From positions 2,542,001-2,606,000 of the forward strand of contig NZ_JAUFQR010000001.1 in assembly GCF_030409875.1 (NCBI RefSeq): a stretch of 64,000 bases of DNA, written 5' to 3'. Both the position numbers and the translations under genes were made by a program. This DNA is from Chryseobacterium tructae. GTDB taxonomy: Bacteria; Bacteroidota; Bacteroidia; Flavobacteriales; Weeksellaceae. The notes under the pieces were generated by a model that saw only the letters and a list, made by a program, of their open reading frames with translations, did no database searches and was not told the origin of the DNA. Position 1 is the first letter of the stretch, and every line of letters begins with the position of its first letter. Positions 9,290 through 18,082 of the stretch are shown here, piece after piece.

Positions 9290-9337
9290 GTTAAATTTTG
9301 TTTTACTGTTTGTTCTTTTGAATCAATTGATTGATGT

Positions 9338-9523
9338 TGTTGGAAATCGCAAAGGCGCAATAGGTTTTGAGGCTGAGAATATTTTTAAGGCGCAAGGATT
9401 TTATCTCCGATAAAATTGAATGCTACATGCTTTTATCTCATATTTGCTGAAAATCTTAGATTTTCTTGCGCCTTAAAAACAACATTAGGTTTTAATTCTT
9501 AGCGTCTTAGCGATATTCCAACA
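9338..9523. repeat. 186-bp palindromic element (GCAAAGGCGC family), intact copy
   Basis: Ends are related inverted repeats: TGTTGGAAATCGCAAAG on the left, and on the right CTTAGCGATATTCCAACA. Internal segments AAGGCGCAAGGATTTTATC and CTTGCGCCTTAAAAAC also face each other. A second copy at 9646 is split by IS110 and a half copy lies near 3112. Confidence 0.8.
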
Positions 9524-9563
9524 AAATTAATAATTATCTGCATAAAATTTTTAATTGTGTGTA

Positions 9564-9613
9564 CTGCTCCGGAGATTACAAAGAAAAATCCAACATAAGC
9601 CCATTCTTTTTTA
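9564..9613 (-). pseudogene. Fragment of a duplicated doxX-like gene
   Basis: On the minus strand this encodes KEWAYVGFFFVISGAV, nearly the same as KEWAYAGFFFVMSGAV in the doxX-like gene at 11156-11557. The flanking sequence (AATTATC, TGCATAAAATTTTTAATTGTGTG) also matches the region just after that gene. It is a remnant of a local duplication. Confidence 0.75.
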
Positions 9614-9874
9614 CTGTTTGTTCTTTTGAATGAATTGTTTTTTGTTGTTGGAAATCGCAAAGGCGCAAGAGGTTTTGGAAGCTGAGAATTTTTAAGGCGC
9701 AAGGATTTTATCTCCGATAAAATTGAATGCTACATACTTTCATTTCATATTTGTTGAAAATCTTAGATTTTCTTGCGCCTTAAAAACAGCATTACGTTTT
9801 AATTCTTAGCGTCCTTTAGTTTGTACTATATTTTTTTAATGATTTCATTATTAGTTTTATAGTATTAATTAATC

Positions 9875-10030
9875 CACAAGAAACAGGGTGAATCAGTTTG
9901 CGCCAGAGGATGCTAGACCTATGCAAAGATTATGGACCCTGCTTCTTTGAAAGTAAGGTCATAATAGAAATTTAGGCTTTAGACCTATTATCAAGGACTT
10001 AGACAAGACTTTCAATGTGGATGATAACCC
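9875..10030 (+). ncRNA. Candidate IS110 bridge RNA, copy A
   Basis: Non-coding 5' end of the element with two stem-loops. Stem 1 pairs AAGAAACAGGGT with ACCCTGCTTCTT (one mismatch); inside it TTTGC (9897-9901) pairs with GCAAA (9923-9927) around the putative target loop. Stem 2 pairs GAAAGT (9949-9954) with ACTTTC (10008-10013). The same pairs are preserved with different bases in copy B. The target loop contains AGGATGCTA, which can pair with TAGCGTCCT at the element's own left junction (9807-9815) with one G-U. Confidence 0.65.
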
Positions 10031-10038
10031 AAAAAGTT

Positions 10039-11093
10039 ATGAAACAAAAGTACATTATCGGAATTGATATTTCCAAATCAAAATTAGATTGTGCAGTAAT
10101 GGATTCTGAGTATAAGATCCAATGCGAGTTGATTATTCCCAACACAGAGAAAGGAATTGCTTCTTTTTTGAAAGATATTTTAAGAATGCTAAAAATAACA
10201 AAAGAAGATCTTTTGATTTGCTGCGAAAATACTGGGATTTATAATCGGCCATTGGAAAAATTCTGTTCAAAATTAGGGTATTTTCTTTGGGTAGAACACC
10301 CAATGAAAATCAAAAAAGCAGCAAGTGATTTAAGAGGAAAAGACGACAGAAAAGATGCCAGAAGAATTGCAGAATATGCTCTGCGTTATTATGATAAAGC
10401 AATGTTTTATCAGGAACCAGATGAAGTTATACAACAAATGAATGTACTGGCAAAATCCCGTGATACTTTACTGTTGCAAAAAAACAGCTTTGGAAAATCA
10501 ATTAAGGGAAGCTAAAAAGCCACGATTTGTATGTGTTTTAAGCTATTGACCCAAGCCTTTTTCAAAAAAACGCTGAAAAACTCTGACAACGTCAATAAAA
10601 AGCAATAGAAAAATGAGCTTTCAGAACTCATGGAGATCCGAGATGAGATTAAGGAAAAACAAAGAACTTTTTGACCTCAATTCCTGGAATCGGAACTCAA
10701 TGTGCTCTTAATTTAATCATCATTACCAATAACTTCAAATCGTTTGATAACGCTAAACATCTGGCTTGTTATGCGGGAGTTGTTCCGTTCAAAAAAATCA
10801 ATCAGGAACCATTGTGAAAAAAAGAACGTGTATCGAAAAATGGCGAATCAAAAAAACTGAAAAAAAAGCTGCTCCATTTATCTGCCATGGCAAGTATAAG
10901 AACAGACAAGGAATTAAAGACCTATTTTTCTGAGAAAAGTAGAAGAGGGTAAAAATAAAATGAGCATTCTTAATGCTATAAGAAATAAATTAGTACATAG
11001 GATAATGGCCGTAATCAAACGAAACAGCCATTTTTTCCTAAAGAAGAATTTTTATCAATAAAAAACACTCATAATACTTGCTTATTAACATAG
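10039..11093 (+). pseudogene. IS110 transposase, copy A, inactivated
   Basis: The N-terminal DEDD (RuvC-like) half is intact to ~10480: GIDISKSKLDCA, ENTGIYNRP and RGKDDRKDARRIAEYA carry the acidic residues. After that there are several frameshifts, a stop at 10515, an in-frame TAG near 10606, and another break at IPGIGTQCALN. The C-terminal Tnp_20 half with the SGT catalytic-serine segment is recognisable in pieces to TAG at 11093. The true start is ATG 10039 (MKQKYIIG), not 10015. Clearly not functional. Confidence 0.9.
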
Positions 11094-11155
11094 AAATCTT
11101 AGCGATATTCCAACAAAATCAATGCAATTATCTTCATAAAATTTTTAATTGTGTG

Positions 11156-11557
11156 TTAGGTGTTGTTGAGAGAGATTTTTCTGTTGGCAGGTCTGAAATA
11201 CCATGAAATAATAACCAGCACAAACAGCAATACAGCAGGGAAAGTTCTTCCGGCAGTATCGCCAACAATAAGATGAGATATAACAGCTCCGGACATCACG
11301 AAGAAAAATCCTGCATAAGCCCATTCTTTCAATAGTAATTGTTTCGGGATGAGAATGGCAATGACTCCCAAAATTTTCCATACTCCGATGATGGTCATAA
11401 GGTAAGCCGGATAACCAAGGGTAGTAAAATTGGCAAGCTCATCCTTATTTTTCATAAGCTGAACAATGGCTGTTGAGATCATACCTAAAGCCATCCAGAG
11501 GGTGAAAATCCAATAAATGATTCTTTTTCTTTTTTCTGATTTGTTTGATGTTTCCAT
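11156..11557 (-). CDS. DoxX-like membrane protein
   Basis: 133-residue integral membrane protein with four hydrophobic helices (residues ~12-32, 48-68, 74-92, 100-120) and the DoxX-like signature MTIIGVWKILGVIAILIPK. Members are four-helix proteins often found with AHSA1 and ArsR genes in Bacteroidetes, as here. Physiological role unsettled. Last gene of the arsR-AHSA1-ydeI-doxX group, 18 bases after ydeI. Part of it has been copied to 9564-9613. Confidence 0.8.
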   Translation of the reverse strand: METSNKSEKRKRIIYWIFTLWMALGMISTAIVQLMKNKDELANFTTLGYPAYLMTIIGVWKILGVIAILIPKQLLLKEWAYAGFFFVMSGAVISHLIVGDTAGRTFPAVLLFVLVIISWYFRPANRKISLNNT

Positions 11558-11575
11558 AGTAATTTTTTTTTGTGA

Positions 11576-12154
11576 TTAGTCGTTAAGGCCTTTTCCTTCG
11601 AGGATCTGAGGAATGCATTTTTCGATTCTTGCTTCCCTGGTTTTGGATAGTTTGGCAGAGGAAAAGTGGAGTAGGTAAGCTCTTTGACGGCCTGGTGTTA
11701 AGGCTTCAAAAGCTTCTTTTAATACAGCATCCTGATCCAGTCTGTTTTGAAACTCTTCAACCATTTCAAAATCTTTGGTTTTCTTCATTTCAACCTTCAC
11801 TCCGGATTCTTCAATTTCAACCGCTTCAAACATATACGCCCGAAGTTCCTTTTCCAGATCATGGATCTGCTGTACTTCTGTAAAACGGATCTGTCTTGCC
11901 GCCTGCACATTTTCAGACTGCTGAATAAGAATCTGGTCGGGATCTTTCATCAAAGCGCCTTTAAAAAAGAGTAGGGCGCAATATTCTTTAAATCCGTGAA
12001 TTAAAAATATATTTTTCCTTTCATAGGTATAACACGGGCAGCCCCATTTTAAATCTTCCACCAATTCGGTACTTAGAGCAATGGTTCTTAATGCTTCAAA
12101 TTCTTCTTTCCACTGTGTGGCGTTTTCGAAGAAAAAATTAACTTTTGGATTCAT
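11576..12154 (-). CDS. YdeI-family (DUF1801/OmdA) protein
   Basis: 192-residue cytosolic protein. The N-terminal ~115 residues form a DUF1801 (YdhG-like) domain, with LKWGCPCYTYERKNIFLIHGF and LFFKGALMKD. The C-terminal part has the YdeI/OmdA tail GRQRAYLLHFSSAKLSKTREARIEKC. Biochemical role unknown; the family often accompanies AHSA1 and ArsR genes. A ~200-bp repeat-bearing gap separates it from the AHSA1 gene. Confidence 0.85.
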   Translation of the reverse strand: MNPKVNFFFENATQWKEEFEALRTIALSTELVEDLKWGCPCYTYERKNIFLIHGFKEYCALLFFKGALMKDPDQILIQQSENVQAARQIRFTEVQQIHDLEKELRAYMFEAVEIEESGVKVEMKKTKDFEMVEEFQNRLDQDAVLKEAFEALTPGRQRAYLLHFSSAKLSKTREARIEKCIPQILEGKGLND

Positions 12155-12166
12155 GGAGTTGGGTTT

Positions 12167-12363
12167 TAGGGTTATAGGGTTTGAGAGTATTAGAGTATTA
12201 GAGTATTAGAGTGGGAGCGTGATAATGTTCAAAGTTTGATGTTTAAAGTTCAAGGTTGTTATTCTTTCACTGATAATTGACGATTCACTTGCGAAGCAAA
12301 ATTCACTATTGACATACACAAGTTAACTATGACATCATCGTCTCTCATCTCTTCGTCTATTAT
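12167..12363. repeat. Intergenic repeat copy 1 with GAGTATTA microsatellite
   Basis: This gap and the one at 12840-13005 share a paralogous sequence: a run of GAGTATTA units (12185-12212), then a segment with GATTCACTTGCGAAGCAAAATT, then TCTCATCTCTTCGTCTATTATCTATC next to the stop codon. Same orientation relative to the genes in both cases. Confidence 0.75.
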
Positions 12364-12828
12364 CTATCGGTCTCTAAACAGCTCCTGCAAACGATCATGC
12401 GCCCTATTAATTCCCTGTGCAAAAGGCATTTTCAGGTGCTGATCTCTGAAGTCTACGGATTTGTATATCGTCTGGATTGTGATTTTACTGGTGGTATCCG
12501 TTAGTTTTTCAAATGCTAAAAACTCGATCTGAACCGGAAAAGGAGTGTTTTCCATCTGGAATGTTCTTATAATTTTTTCATTTTCAACAATGTCATGAAT
12601 CGTTCCGTTAGCACTAAACATTACTTCTCCCTGCGGATTTGAAGTTTCGAAACGGTAACTTCCATGGGGTTGGTTTTCAAATTTCGTTACTTTGGTTCCC
12701 ATCCATTGTTCAAAAAGTTCAGCTTCTGTATACGCCTTGAAAAGCAGTTCTACAGGAAGATCAAATTCTCTGATGATGAAGATTTCCTGTTTGCCATCTT
12801 CTGCCTGGATTTTTGTTTTTAGTTCCAT
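12364..12828 (-). CDS. AHSA1/SRPBCC-domain protein
   Basis: 154-residue START-like (SRPBCC) protein of the Hsp90-ATPase activator homologue 1 type. FDLPVELLFKAYTEAELFEQWMG at the start and the C-terminal amphipathic helix give the usual hydrophobic-pocket fold. Ligand unknown. It follows the ArsR regulator on the same strand; ArsR-AHSA1 pairing is widespread in bacteria, so it is probably controlled by the upstream operators. Confidence 0.85.
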   Translation of the reverse strand: MELKTKIQAEDGKQEIFIIREFDLPVELLFKAYTEAELFEQWMGTKVTKFENQPHGSYRFETSNPQGEVMFSANGTIHDIVENEKIIRTFQMENTPFPVQIEFLAFEKLTDTTSKITIQTIYKSVDFRDQHLKMPFAQGINRAHDRLQELFRDR

Positions 12829-12839
12829 ATTTTGAGTTT

Positions 12840-13005
12840 GGTGTTTTGGGGTTTGAGAGTATTAGAGTATTAGAGTATTAGAGTGGGAGGCATTTAAGGT
12901 TGTTGTCCTTTCCCTGATGATTGACAATTCACTTACGAAGCAAAATTGACTATTAACAATCGATAAGTTAAACTTTGGTCTCATTGTCTCTCATCTCTTT
13001 GTCTA
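12840..13005. repeat. Intergenic repeat copy 2 with GAGTATTA microsatellite
   Basis: Second copy of the repeat at 12167-12363. It again has three GAGTATTA units, GACAATTCACTTACGAAGC, and TCTCATCTCTTTGTCTATT before the following stop codon. Confidence 0.75.
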
Positions 13006-13341
13006 TTATCTATCTGTCTTATGTAAGTCTTGGTACGCTTTCATCACACTTTCCAGCTTATTGAATTTCTCATCCCACATTTTGCGGAATGGCTCTATAA
13101 AGTCGGCTATTTCTTTCATTTTATTGGGATTAAGGTGGTAAATAATTTCACGGCCGTTTTGTTCAGATCTCAACAGTTCACATTCTGTAAGGATCTGAAG
13201 ATGCTTGGAAACGGTAGGTCTTGCTGTATCGAAATTGGAAGCAATGGCTCCTGCAGTCATGGATTGAGCAGCCACCAGCATTAATATAGATCTTCTGGTA
13301 GGGTCTGCAATCGCCTGGAATACATCTCTTCTTAAATTCAT
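13006..13341 (-). CDS. ArsR-family transcriptional regulator
   Basis: 111-residue winged-helix repressor: [17 protein letters not shown], then [33 protein letters not shown]. The classical metal-binding cysteine pair of ArsR/SmtB is absent, as is usual for the SRPBCC-associated branch, so it is unlikely to be a metal sensor. First gene of the four-gene group. Two tandem palindromes lie immediately before its start codon. Confidence 0.9.
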   Translation of the reverse strand: MNLRRDVFQAIADPTRRSILMLVAAQSMTAGAIASNFDTARPTVSKHLQILTECELLRSEQNGREIIYHLNPNKMKEIADFIEPFRKMWDEKFNKLESVMKAYQDLHKTDR

Positions 13342-13343
13342 TG

Positions 13344-13389
13344 TGTAGTTATTTGACTACAAATATATGTGTAGTTATTTAGCTACACA
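13344..13389. promoter_or_regulatory. Tandem ArsR operator palindromes
   Basis: TGTAGTTATTTGACTACA (13344-13361) and TGTGTAG-TTATTTA-GCTACACA (13368-13389) are two related palindromes, the second with perfect 7-bp arms. Spacing is about 24 bp centre to centre, directly upstream of the arsR start. Probable autoregulatory operators. Confidence 0.7.
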
Positions 13390-13412
13390 AGTTTTTTTGA
13401 TTTTTTTTGAAT

Positions 13413-16400
13413 TTAAGAAATTAATAGATTATTCACAGCTTGCTTAATTCTTTCATAAAGGTTTAAAATATAATTTTCCATCCCTACTTCTTGAAGAATT
13501 AAATAGAATTCTTCATCCTGAACTAGCTCATCTAGTTTAATATCAAAATAGATAGTACTTTCTTTGGTAAGAAAGTCAAGGCCATTTCTTTTAGGTAGTT
13601 TATTTATAATATATTTATAAAATTTAGGATGTGTTTTTATGTTAATCCCATACTTTTTAATATTTTCTTCAGAGTAAAAATCTTTTAAAAAATATACATC
13701 CAAGCTAATTGTTGTAAAATCAATCCTTAAATATTGAATGATTAATACGATAAACCATTCATCGTCTATTAGTGAACTTTCACTAAATCTTCTTTCTTGT
13801 TTATTCCATTCTATTTCAAATTCCATTTTGAAAAAACTTAAGAATGATGAGAAAATTGTTCTTGGTGATGTAGTGTCAATATTAGATATGAATCTTTGGA
13901 GTTCAGGAATTATGACAATTTTATTTAAGCGATTAGTATTTTTATAACTTAAATAACGTAATAAATGTGAATCATGTATTTCAAAGCTGTAATCAATTAC
14001 TTTTTCTTTAAATTCTTCTTCATATTCAATGTGATTTAAATGCTCGCTGATAAAATAAACTTTAAAATCAGAACCTGAAAATTCATACCATCTTTTATTA
14101 GCAATGATAATTGGTGATAATATTTCTACATCATGATGTGGAATATTATATTGAATAAAAAGTTTTTCAATCCGAATTTTTGGAATTGAAAAGTCATGGT
14201 TAAAACTATTTTTTGTCAGTTCATAGAAAACGTTTTTAAAAAAGATAGAATCAATATTTTTACTTTTGCAATAAAAAATAAAAAAGGAATCTAGAAGGGT
14301 ATAGTTATTAAAAGAAGATAAAGAAATAGCTTCTTGCTCTAACCAATGAATAAAAAAAGAAAATATATCTTTGTTATGTTTAAAAGGAGCTGATATAGAT
14401 TCATCGTCATTTAAGTTTAGTATGTTAATTAATTTTTGTTATTCTTGATAGTTTTAAGATATTTAATTGGCTCAAAATCTTCATCCGAATTATCAAGTAT
14501 ATATTCATTTACAACATTATCAAATTTTTTAGGTTTAAACTTATATCTAGGTTGAGATTTGATTTTTTTCAGAACCTTTATCTCCTTATTATTTATAGGT
14601 TTTGAAAGTAAAAATATCTCACGTTCTGCTGTATCCTCAATCTCTTTAATAAATTTGGAAGTAAGTCTGATTTTATATTTTGCACAAATTTCTTCTATGT
14701 AATAATCTAAAAGTGTATCAAGCTCAGATTCCATATCATTATCTCTATAATATTCTATTTCATCTATTATTTGATATTTTATATCTTCCTTTATTTCAGT
14801 AATATTTTTTTTTAAAAAAGCATCAAACTCTATTGGAAATATCTTTTTTAATTTAAATAGATGATAGTATTCATAAATAAAAGTACAATTATCCCAATAA
14901 CAATGAATTATATAGCTGGCATCTATCTCTATATAAGGAATTAATAATTTTATTATATTTGAAAATTCACCTATTGAACGCTCCGTCATTATTTTCCAAC
15001 TAATTGATGAATATGAATTTATATCTTCTTTAACTTCTTCAATTATAAAATTTCGTACATCCAGATTCTCTTCTTTTGAAATATTAAACAGATTATTAAG
15101 TAAAAACAATTTCCGATATTTAGCTTCATCGACACTATGCTTTGAGGGAAGGCTGCGTTCAGATAAGTTATCATCATAAAAACTAAAATTTAATTCTTTA
15201 AACTCTTTAAGTATTTTAGTTTTTAATACTTTTTTTAACTCTTCAGAAAGATTAATTTTTTTTCCATATAGAGGATTTCCAGATGTAATATTTTGTTTAT
15301 CATCTTCTTGGGTTTGGATCTCAAAGATAGAATCGAGTTGATGAAAAAATATTGCTTTTTTTATTAATGGCTCTATCCATAATTTACCGTCTTTTCTAAG
15401 ATATTCAATTAGAAAGTCTTTTATTCCTGGATTCTGAAAGCGAATAAATATTTGGTCAGAATCATATTGCTTTTCTGAAATAATATAAAAATCTTCTAAT
15501 ATTTGTAACTCTTTATTGAATATTAAAGGCTTTATGTCCTCATTTAAGCTTTCACGCACAAAGCTTTGCACAGCATTAAAAGACTTTTCTAAATTTCGTA
15601 AATCAATTGAATCATTTGATATAAGTAATAATAGAAGAATAAGTCTAGATGTCCCACTTAAATCATTAAAGTTTTTATTCCAATATTCAATAGGACTGTT
15701 CAGATATTCCTGAAATGAATAATAAAAATTAAATCGACCTTGATCTTCAAAATTTAAGAAGCGTCCAATAAATTCCTCAATATGCCTAGGTGAATAATTA
15801 GGATGGTTGATAATCTCTTCAAGAGTATCACTATATTTTAAATGATTAAAAAATGATTTTTCAAAGTCATAATATAAAAGATGATTGAGAAAAATACGGA
15901 CTTTGTCTTCATCATGATAATCATCTAGGTTTACAATAAATCTGTCGGTATTTAAGATGTGTTGAGTTTTATATTCTGAATGACTTAAGACATCTTTAAT
16001 AATATATTCTCTCGAAGTAAGAATAAGATAACGATTTTCACTTTCTTTAAAATAATTTATTATTCTATTGAAATCTAGAAGTAGAGAACCATCACATTGC
16101 TTCGGGCTAAAATTTTGCCCCCAAAAATCATCAACAACAATAATTTGATTTTCTTGATAAAGACCTTCGATTTCATCAAAATCAGTACCAGTTAGAAAAA
16201 GTACATTCTCTACTTTTTGATTGATAAAATAATTAACAATCATTTTGGCTGTGGTAGTTTTTCCAACACCAGGATTTCCGGTAAGAATAATAATTCTGTT
16301 TTTCTCAAGAATATCTATACAATTTCTCAAGATTTGAGTATTATGAAATAATTTATGTTCTTTTTGTATCTGTTTGAGAAATGATTTTGTTTTATTAATA

Positions 16401-16903
16401 TACTTTTTATCAACAATTTTTTCTAGTTCACGCTCAATAAACTGTAAGTTTGGAACAAGCAATTTTGAATAAACTTTTAATAGATGTTGATATTTTTTAT
16501 TTTCATATTGCTCACCACGAAGAAACCTATTAAGTTTTGCTCCATCTATAATATCTTCTTCATTTTTGATATATCCTTGAAAAAGCTCAAGAATTTCAGT
16601 TGCCCAATCTGGCTTTAATGTAATATTGGTACAAAGAATATAACGATCTGGATTTTGTCGGATACATTTTTTTACTTCATTTTTCAAACTTGTGAAAAAT
16701 GAAGAGTAGTTGGCAGGATTATATAATTTACATTGCCCAATAATCTTTATTTGGGTGTTAGTAGATTTAAAATCAATACCACCGTCTTTTCCTCGTCTGT
16801 ATGTTGTAAATTTGATTGGACTATCTCGGATATTAATAATATCTACACATAGCTTTTCAAATTCTATATCGAAAAGTAGATTATGAAAATCGAAATCTGT
16901 CAT
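13413..16903 (-). CDS. Mrr-like nuclease / nSTAND3 NTPase, probable anti-phage effector (frameshifted as read)
   Basis: Residues 1-~130 form a restriction-endonuclease-like Mrr domain with RGKDGGID (D44) and QCK (Q57-x-K59). Residues ~185-350 are a STAND NTPase of the nSTAND3 type: Walker A GNPGVGKTT (209-217), Walker B IIVVDDFWG (254-262) and LTSREYI (295-301). A long AT-rich helical region follows to the stop at 14429 (824 residues). The sequence left of that stop is open in another frame from about 14436 to 13413 (~337 codons) with no usable start codon before 13826. One extra A in the A5 run at 14432-14436 would join both into one ~1,162-residue protein. STAND proteins of this size sense phage proteins by their C-terminus and activate the N-terminal nuclease; that role is inferred. 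No matching neighbour is needed for such a system. Confidence 0.7.
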
Positions 16904-17017
16904 TAAGTATTCTTGCTTAATAATAAACTAGCCGTAGATAAAATATCTCGGCAAGCTTTGTTGAATATATCTGATTATTAGTGATGGTTTAATAGCTGAT
17001 ATTGAAAAATTTATTAC

Positions 17018-17419
17018 TTATTTTTCTATAAGTTTTTCTAATTTCTCAATCATCTCTTTCTGTTGTTCAAGCATACGCTCGTAGAGCTCCACCATTTTAT
17101 CAAGAGGGTTGAAATTGAAAGTAGGATAGTAGTTATAACCGTTTGATTGGTCGTTAAAAGTATTAGAAATAATATTCACCGCCTGTTCTTCATCAAAATT
17201 CTCAATCGCTTCCGCTGGCACTTTCAAAATCTTTGCTACCTGCGCCAGAATATCAGATTCTACGGTTTCTTTTTGTTCTAAAAGAGAAACTTTCTTCTGG
17301 TTCCAATCGTCACCCAACTCAAAAGCTAGGGCTTCCTGCTTGATGCCCAGCATTTCACGGAAACGTTTTATATTTCTACCCTGATGTATTTTCTTATTTT
17401 GCATATCTGTGTAAGTCAT
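17018..17419 (-). CDS. XRE-family helix-turn-helix regulator
   Basis: 133-residue protein. An N-terminal HTH_3 domain (residues ~12-65: GRNIKRFREMLGIKQEALAFELGDDWNQKKVSLLEQKE) is followed by an acidic linker. A C-terminal coiled coil (~105-133, EQQKEMIEKLEKLIEK) probably drives oligomerisation. It lies upstream of the Mrr-nSTAND3 gene on the same strand (114-bp gap) and diverges from the SymE-like gene, so it is placed to repress either or both. This protein type commonly sits beside symE-like toxins in Bacteroidetes. Confidence 0.85.
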   Translation of the reverse strand: MTYTDMQNKKIHQGRNIKRFREMLGIKQEALAFELGDDWNQKKVSLLEQKETVESDILAQVAKILKVPAEAIENFDEEQAVNIISNTFNDQSNGYNYYPTFNFNPLDKMVELYERMLEQQKEMIEKLEKLIEK

Positions 17420-17567
17420 AATAACAAATATAAAGCTTTAAAAGGTAAAAATAAAGCCCCTGTTCAAAATAAATTATCTTCTAAAATATCCATTCTACGG
17501 CATAAAATATTCATTTTTAACTGGTATAGCTGTCATGATATTTCTTGCTTTGTTGAAAAACAACGAT

Positions 17568-17798
17568 ATGAGAAAAGTAATTATTCGGGGCAAATATAAG
17601 ATTGTCTCCATTCGTAACCTTACGGTTTCCCATAAATCATTTGAAAGAGCCTATAGAAGACTGGTTTTCTTCCCGGAAATCCGGCTGGCAGGGAAGTGGC
17701 TGCTGGAGTGTGGCTTTGAACCGGGAGATCATGTGGTGGTGACGGTTCGGAGGAATCAGATTACTTTAGAAAAGGAGATGAACTATGAAGAGGTGTAA
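17568..17798 (+). CDS. SymE-like toxin
   Basis: 76-residue protein with the SymE domain: FFPEIRLAGKWLLECGFEPG and then DHVVVTVRRNQITLE, an AbrB-like swapped-hairpin fold. E. coli SymE is an SOS-induced, antisense-controlled toxin; more recent work describes related proteins as nucleoid-binding. The ATG at 17568 (MRKVIIRG) is chosen over 17535 because the homologous region begins there. Divergent from the XRE regulator. No antisense RNA was identified. Confidence 0.8.
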   Translation: MRKVIIRGKYKIVSIRNLTVSHKSFERAYRRLVFFPEIRLAGKWLLECGFEPGDHVVVTVRRNQITLEKEMNYEEV

Positions 17799-17829
17799 AC
17801 AAAACATTTTATCTACTAAAAATATTATT

Positions 17830-17956
17830 TGCCACTAATGCACGAATAGGATATTTAGTTATGGTAAATAAAGACCCCTTTTTTATAAACTTTATAAGAT
17901 ATCATTGTATAGGCTTTAAAATGAACGAAATCTTTTTTATTAGTGCATTCGTGGCA
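17830..17956. repeat. 127-bp MITE-like element, TGCCACGAAT family
   Basis: Left end TTGCCACTAATGCACGAATA and the reverse complement of the right end TTGCCACGAATGCACTAATA agree at 18 of 20 positions. Length matches the 128-bp element at 3203-3330. Confidence 0.7.
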
Positions 17957-18082
17957 AAAAAAATCTGCGTAATCTGTGTGATCTGCGTGGGTTTTAACGC
18001 AAAGTTTTATGATAGTGGCTGGATACTTTTAGGGAGCTAAGGATGGGCAAGTGAACTTGCCTGATGAAGGTGGACGGATATA

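Larger units (their letters stand above)
9290..10038. other. Duplicated repeat segment and IS110 5' end
   Basis: No intact gene. It contains one full palindromic element (9338-9523), a 50-bp fragment of the doxX coding region (about 9564-9613), a second copy of the element (from 9646) interrupted by IS110 at 9814, and the non-coding left end of that IS. The 9499-9702 reading frame is composed of these remnants and is not a gene. Confidence 0.8.
9814..11099 (+). mobile_element. IS110-family element, copy A (decayed)
   Basis: About 1,286 bp. Boundaries come from comparison with copy B (50056-51322): identity begins at CTTTAGTTTGTA and ends at TAGAAATCT. As expected for IS110, no terminal inverted repeats or clear target duplication are seen, and both ends show CT, the likely core dinucleotide. 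Flanks are the two halves of a palindromic repeat. It has a ~200-bp non-coding 5' end with bridge-RNA-like structure and a broken transposase gene. Confidence 0.85.
9646..11115. repeat. Second palindromic element copy, split by IS110
   Basis: The element occupies 9646-9813 and resumes at 11098-11115, ending TTAGCGATATTCCAACA as in the intact copy at 9338-9523. Everything between is the IS110 element. The intact copy gives a near-ideal picture of the empty site. Confidence 0.85.

Noticed and set aside
9499..9702. 67-residue minus-strand reading frame
   Set aside because: It is built from the end of a palindromic repeat, a doxX fragment and the start of the next repeat copy; no gene.
13413..13826. 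137-residue stand-alone gene
   Set aside because: The frame is open for another ~200 codons upstream with no start codon, so it is the end of a longer protein.
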